From assembly GCA_000503195.1 (NCBI GenBank), contig AYSC01000001.1:1-64000 (forward strand): a stretch of 64,000 nt of DNA, in the 5' to 3' direction. Under the pieces are notes generated by a model that had not been told where the DNA came from, did no database searches, and saw only the letters and a program-made list of their open reading frames with translations. Shown here piece by piece: positions 62,331 to 64,000 of this stretch. This stretch comes from Blastomonas sp. CACIA14H2. Lineage in GTDB: Bacteria > Pseudomonadota > Alphaproteobacteria > Sphingomonadales > Sphingomonadaceae. Both the position numbers and the translations under genes were made by a program. Positions within the stretch are counted from its first letter, which is position 1; every line of letters starts with the position of its first letter.

Positions 62331-62648
62331 ATGGCAAAAATTGGTTCGTTCAAGAAGGTCTCCGGCGAATATCGCGGTCAGATCGTTACACTCTCCCTGC
62401 AGGCCAAGTCGGTGCGCATCGCGCCCGAAGACAATCCCGGCAACAATGCACCCAGCCATCGGGTTTTCGTCGGCGAGGCGGAAGTCGGCGCAGCCTGGGC
62501 CAAGACCTCTCAGGACAAGCGCTCCTACCTGTCCGTGAAGCTCGATGATCCCAGTTTTGCCGCTCCGGTCTTTGCCCAGCTCTTCGAGGCCGAAGATGGG
62601 ACGCACGACCTGGTCTGGAACCGCCCGAGCCGCAGGAGCGCGGACTGA
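62331..62648 (+). CDS. DUF736-family protein
   Basis: A 105-residue DUF736 protein (MAKIGSFKKVSGEYRGQIV, SHRVFVGEAEVGAAWAKTSQ, YLSVKLDDPSFAAPVFAQL). It differs clearly from the one at 49941 and so is an old paralogue, not a recent copy. GAGGAAAGGA precedes the start. Together with the DUF6499, DUF2285 and AlpA-like genes it forms the front of an integrative-element module running off the right edge. Confidence 0.9.
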   Translation: MAKIGSFKKVSGEYRGQIVTLSLQAKSVRIAPEDNPGNNAPSHRVFVGEAEVGAAWAKTSQDKRSYLSVKLDDPSFAAPVFAQLFEAEDGTHDLVWNRPSRRSAD

Positions 62649-62655
62649 TCCGCGC

Positions 62656-62685
62656 AGCCCGCCCGGCCGAAAGGCCGGGCGGGCT
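62656..62685 (+). terminator. Strong hairpin after DUF736 gene 2
   Basis: AGCCCGCCCGGCC pairs with GGCCGGGCGGGCT around a GAAA tetraloop, a perfect 13-bp stem seven bases after the stop, similar in design to the hairpin after the first DUF736 gene. Confidence 0.8.
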
Positions 62686-62773
62686 ACCCTGTTTCAGGGA
62701 CTGCCGCCCCTCAGGACCGGAATGGCCGCGACGCTTCCGATGGCCATTATCGCAGGTTTTCGAGGAGGCAGCG

Positions 62774-62959
62774 ATGGCCGAACAGGCACTTTCACGGCAC
62801 ACGCTCGACTTTCCCGGCTTCGCCCAGGAATTCCTGCGCCGAAATCCCCGATACCGGGCCGAATATCGCGCCGTGGTGAAGACAGGGCGCAGCCGGGACC
62901 TTGGACGGGAGGAGGAAATGGCCCGGCGCTGGGGCCTCAGCTTTTCCTTGTCCGCCTGA
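62774..62959 (+). CDS. DUF6499-like small protein
   Basis: A 61-residue protein with the DUF6499 pattern FAQEFLRRNPRYRAEYRAVV and EEMARRWGLSFSL. In many elements this is the N-terminal part of a longer protein whose rest is the DUF2285 domain. Here the frame stops at SFSLSA and the expected continuation is in the next frame (see the DUF2285 entry). The cataloged function of such proteins is regulation of element transfer, unproven. GAGGCAGCG precedes the start weakly. Confidence 0.75.
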   Translation: MAEQALSRHTLDFPGFAQEFLRRNPRYRAEYRAVVKTGRSRDLGREEEMARRWGLSFSLSA

Positions 62960-63566
62960 CCTGAATGCGCAAGAGGCACCGGCATTCTGGGCCGCTGATG
63001 CCTGCGGTTTCGTGACCATCCTCGATGCCGCCCCTGATCGTTTCACGGGGAGGTCTGCGGCCAGCTTCATGACACCGCTGCGTGTGATCGCGGAGCAGCA
63101 GCTGCGGACGGGTCATCATATGGTCCTCAGCGATGGTCAGATGCTGCATCGGCTCTGCCTGCTGACGGGTCTGCATGAGCGGCCGCTCGCCTTTGTCATT
63201 CCCTGCGATCAACTGGCGTCAGTTCGCCTTTCCGCCTCTGCGGTCTTGAACTGCCCGCCAGTTGACTTCGGCTCCGGGGAACCTGCTGGCCTTCTGATCC
63301 CGACAGAGTTTCAGCGGCAGCGCCTCGAACTGCTTTGTGACATCCTCGATCTTGCGGTGATTCCGGACGGCGTTCGACTGACCAGTCACGAACTTGCGTG
63401 CCAGCGCGTCTATCCCGGCATGTCGATCGGGCGGGGCGCGGAATGGAAGTCATCCTCCCAAAGACGCCGGACGCAGCGCCTGATCGGCGAGGCCAGGGCC
63501 ATGATGAACAGCGGCTACCGCGCGCTGCTGGCGGGCGGGGAGGGGCGACAAAAACAATCCCGATAA
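62901..63566 (+). CDS. DUF2285-domain protein, in a +1 frame relative to DUF6499
   Basis: An open frame of up to 221 residues. After a non-family start (TTG 62901) it has the DUF2285-type core: CPPDLNAQEAPAFWAADACG, MTPLRVIAEQQLRTGHHMVL, and DVIRLTSHELACQRVYPG-like helices (VRLTSHELACQRVYPGMSIG; RAMMNSGYRALLAGGE). The DUF6499 frame would continue naturally into PPDLNAQEAPAFWAA if one base were skipped near 62951. No good ribosome site starts this frame, so it may be made by frameshifting or coupling, or the gene may be broken. Confidence 0.7.
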   Translation: MDGRRKWPGAGASAFPCPPDLNAQEAPAFWAADACGFVTILDAAPDRFTGRSAASFMTPLRVIAEQQLRTGHHMVLSDGQMLHRLCLLTGLHERPLAFVIPCDQLASVRLSASAVLNCPPVDFGSGEPAGLLIPTEFQRQRLELLCDILDLAVIPDGVRLTSHELACQRVYPGMSIGRGAEWKSSSQRRRTQRLIGEARAMMNSGYRALLAGGEGRQKQSR

Positions 63567-63659
63567 TCAGCCGCTCCGGTGACCGAAGAATGTCCGCCAT
63601 GCCGCTCCAGCCGCCGCAAATCGCGCTGGTCCGCTCCGGTTACTGGAAGGAATGCCCAA

Positions 63660-63902
63660 GTGAACGCCTATTCCGCCCCCTGCTATCTGAAGACCCCCGA
63701 TGCCGCGCTTCGGCTCGGGCTATCTGCCAGGACCCTCGAAAAGCACCGCTGCTACGGCACCGGCCCCGAGTATCGCAAGCTGGGCGGCAGGATCGTCTAC
63801 GCGATCGAGGATCTCGATGCGTGGGCCGAAATCGGCAGGCGCTCCTCGACCTCCGATCCGGGCAAGGGAACGATCCATCCTGCCCGTCCGGTACGCCGCT
63901 GA
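63660..63902 (+). CDS. AlpA-like helix-turn-helix protein
   Basis: An 80-residue DNA-binding protein with an excisionase/AlpA-type helix-turn-helix: YLKTPDAALRLGLSARTLEK, HRCYGTGPEYRKLGGRIVYA, IEDLDAWAEIGR. Such proteins control excision or transfer of integrative elements. GTG 63660 has AAGGA seven bases upstream; the open frame begins at 63579 with GTG but without support. Its stop overlaps the next start by TGATG. Confidence 0.85.
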   Translation: MNAYSAPCYLKTPDAALRLGLSARTLEKHRCYGTGPEYRKLGGRIVYAIEDLDAWAEIGRRSSTSDPGKGTIHPARPVRR

Positions 63903-64000
63903 TGCGTCGCCCTGATGAAACGCTGCGCGCGATCGTCGCCTCAGACCGCCCTTTGCACGCGGTGGACGCGCTTCGCAGACATCTGTCCTGCGACTTTGCC
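63902..64000 (+). CDS. Start of an unknown protein, cut by the window edge
   Basis: The first 33 residues (MRRPDETLRAIVASDRPLHA and on) of a gene that overlaps the AlpA-like gene by one base and runs off the window. No family is recognised from this part. Replication-initiation or DUF2840-type genes often come at this place in related elements, but this start does not clearly match either. Confidence 0.55.
   Translation, partial: MRRPDETLRAIVASDRPLHAVDALRRHLSCDFA

Noticed and set aside
61886-62548. Open frame of 220 residues before and across DUF736 gene 2
   Set aside because: It overlaps a well-supported DUF736 gene in another frame and shows low-complexity composition.

Overview
The window looks like chromosome of a sphingomonad (Alphaproteobacteria, Sphingomonadales). 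Three things point there: large TonB-dependent receptors sitting inside catabolic operons, a Usg-family protein next to groESL under a CIRCE element, and an integrative-element vocabulary (DUF736, DUF6499/DUF2285, an AlpA-like HTH, small DUF6771/DUF6961 proteins) typical of that order. No rRNA, tRNA, CRISPR array, transposase or integrase was recognised. All assignments rest on reading the sequence and remembered family motifs; no searches were run.

Region 1 (146-9617) is a catabolic cluster: a divergent AraC regulator, then quinone-oxidoreductase-like, TauD/TfdA dioxygenase, beta-keto-acid cleavage enzyme (BKACE), a small serine hydrolase, an MFS transporter, a YeiH-type exporter and a TonB receptor. 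A near-identical two-part sequence lies before the first enzyme gene and before the receptor gene, so both are probably controlled by the AraC protein. Region 2 (10306-14857) is a likely electrophile-defence operon (DJ-1-like, glyoxalase I, Old Yellow Enzyme, a lipoprotein) divergent from a LysR regulator.

Region 3 (15193-34363) handles galactosides and probably their aglycone. It has GH36 alpha-galactosidase, an SGLT-like symporter, GalT, GalK, a TonB receptor, a secreted esterase, two SDRs, a GPH symporter, a frameshifted VOC protein, an epoxide-hydrolase-like enzyme, a Coq4-like protein, a TetR regulator, GH42 beta-galactosidase and aldose 1-epimerase. A 15-bp sequence matching 14/15 links the TetR/GH42 promoter with the receptor promoter.

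Region 4 (34577-45393) is more core-like: groEL and groES with CIRCE, usg, a four-gene ABC/HlyD/TolC export operon with divergent TetR and an inverted-repeat operator, and an AraC regulator divergent from an SDR and an aldo-keto reductase.

Region 5 (45518-50297 and 62331-64000) resembles parts of an integrative element. It includes a DnaK-like YegD protein, an SRAP-domain protein, a two-gene cassette behind a perfect alphaproteobacterial LexA box, and two DUF736 genes that each end in a strong hairpin. Between the DUF736 genes (50764-61762) lies an envelope cassette: a 1430-residue exported TPR-CHAT protein, an exported tricorn-like S41 peptidase, an exported DJ-1-like protein, a divergent two-component system and a membrane-anchored amidohydrolase. 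An 11-bp-period TTTGAC direct repeat stands before the response regulator and again before the amidohydrolase.

A roughly 111-bp intergenic repeat recurs at 9732, 42318 and 50346. The best candidates for something undescribed are the envelope TPR-CHAT/S41/two-component cassette, the LexA-box cassette near the SRAP gene, the Coq4-like enzyme in a galactoside/aglycone operon, and the BKACE/TauD/exporter pathway.
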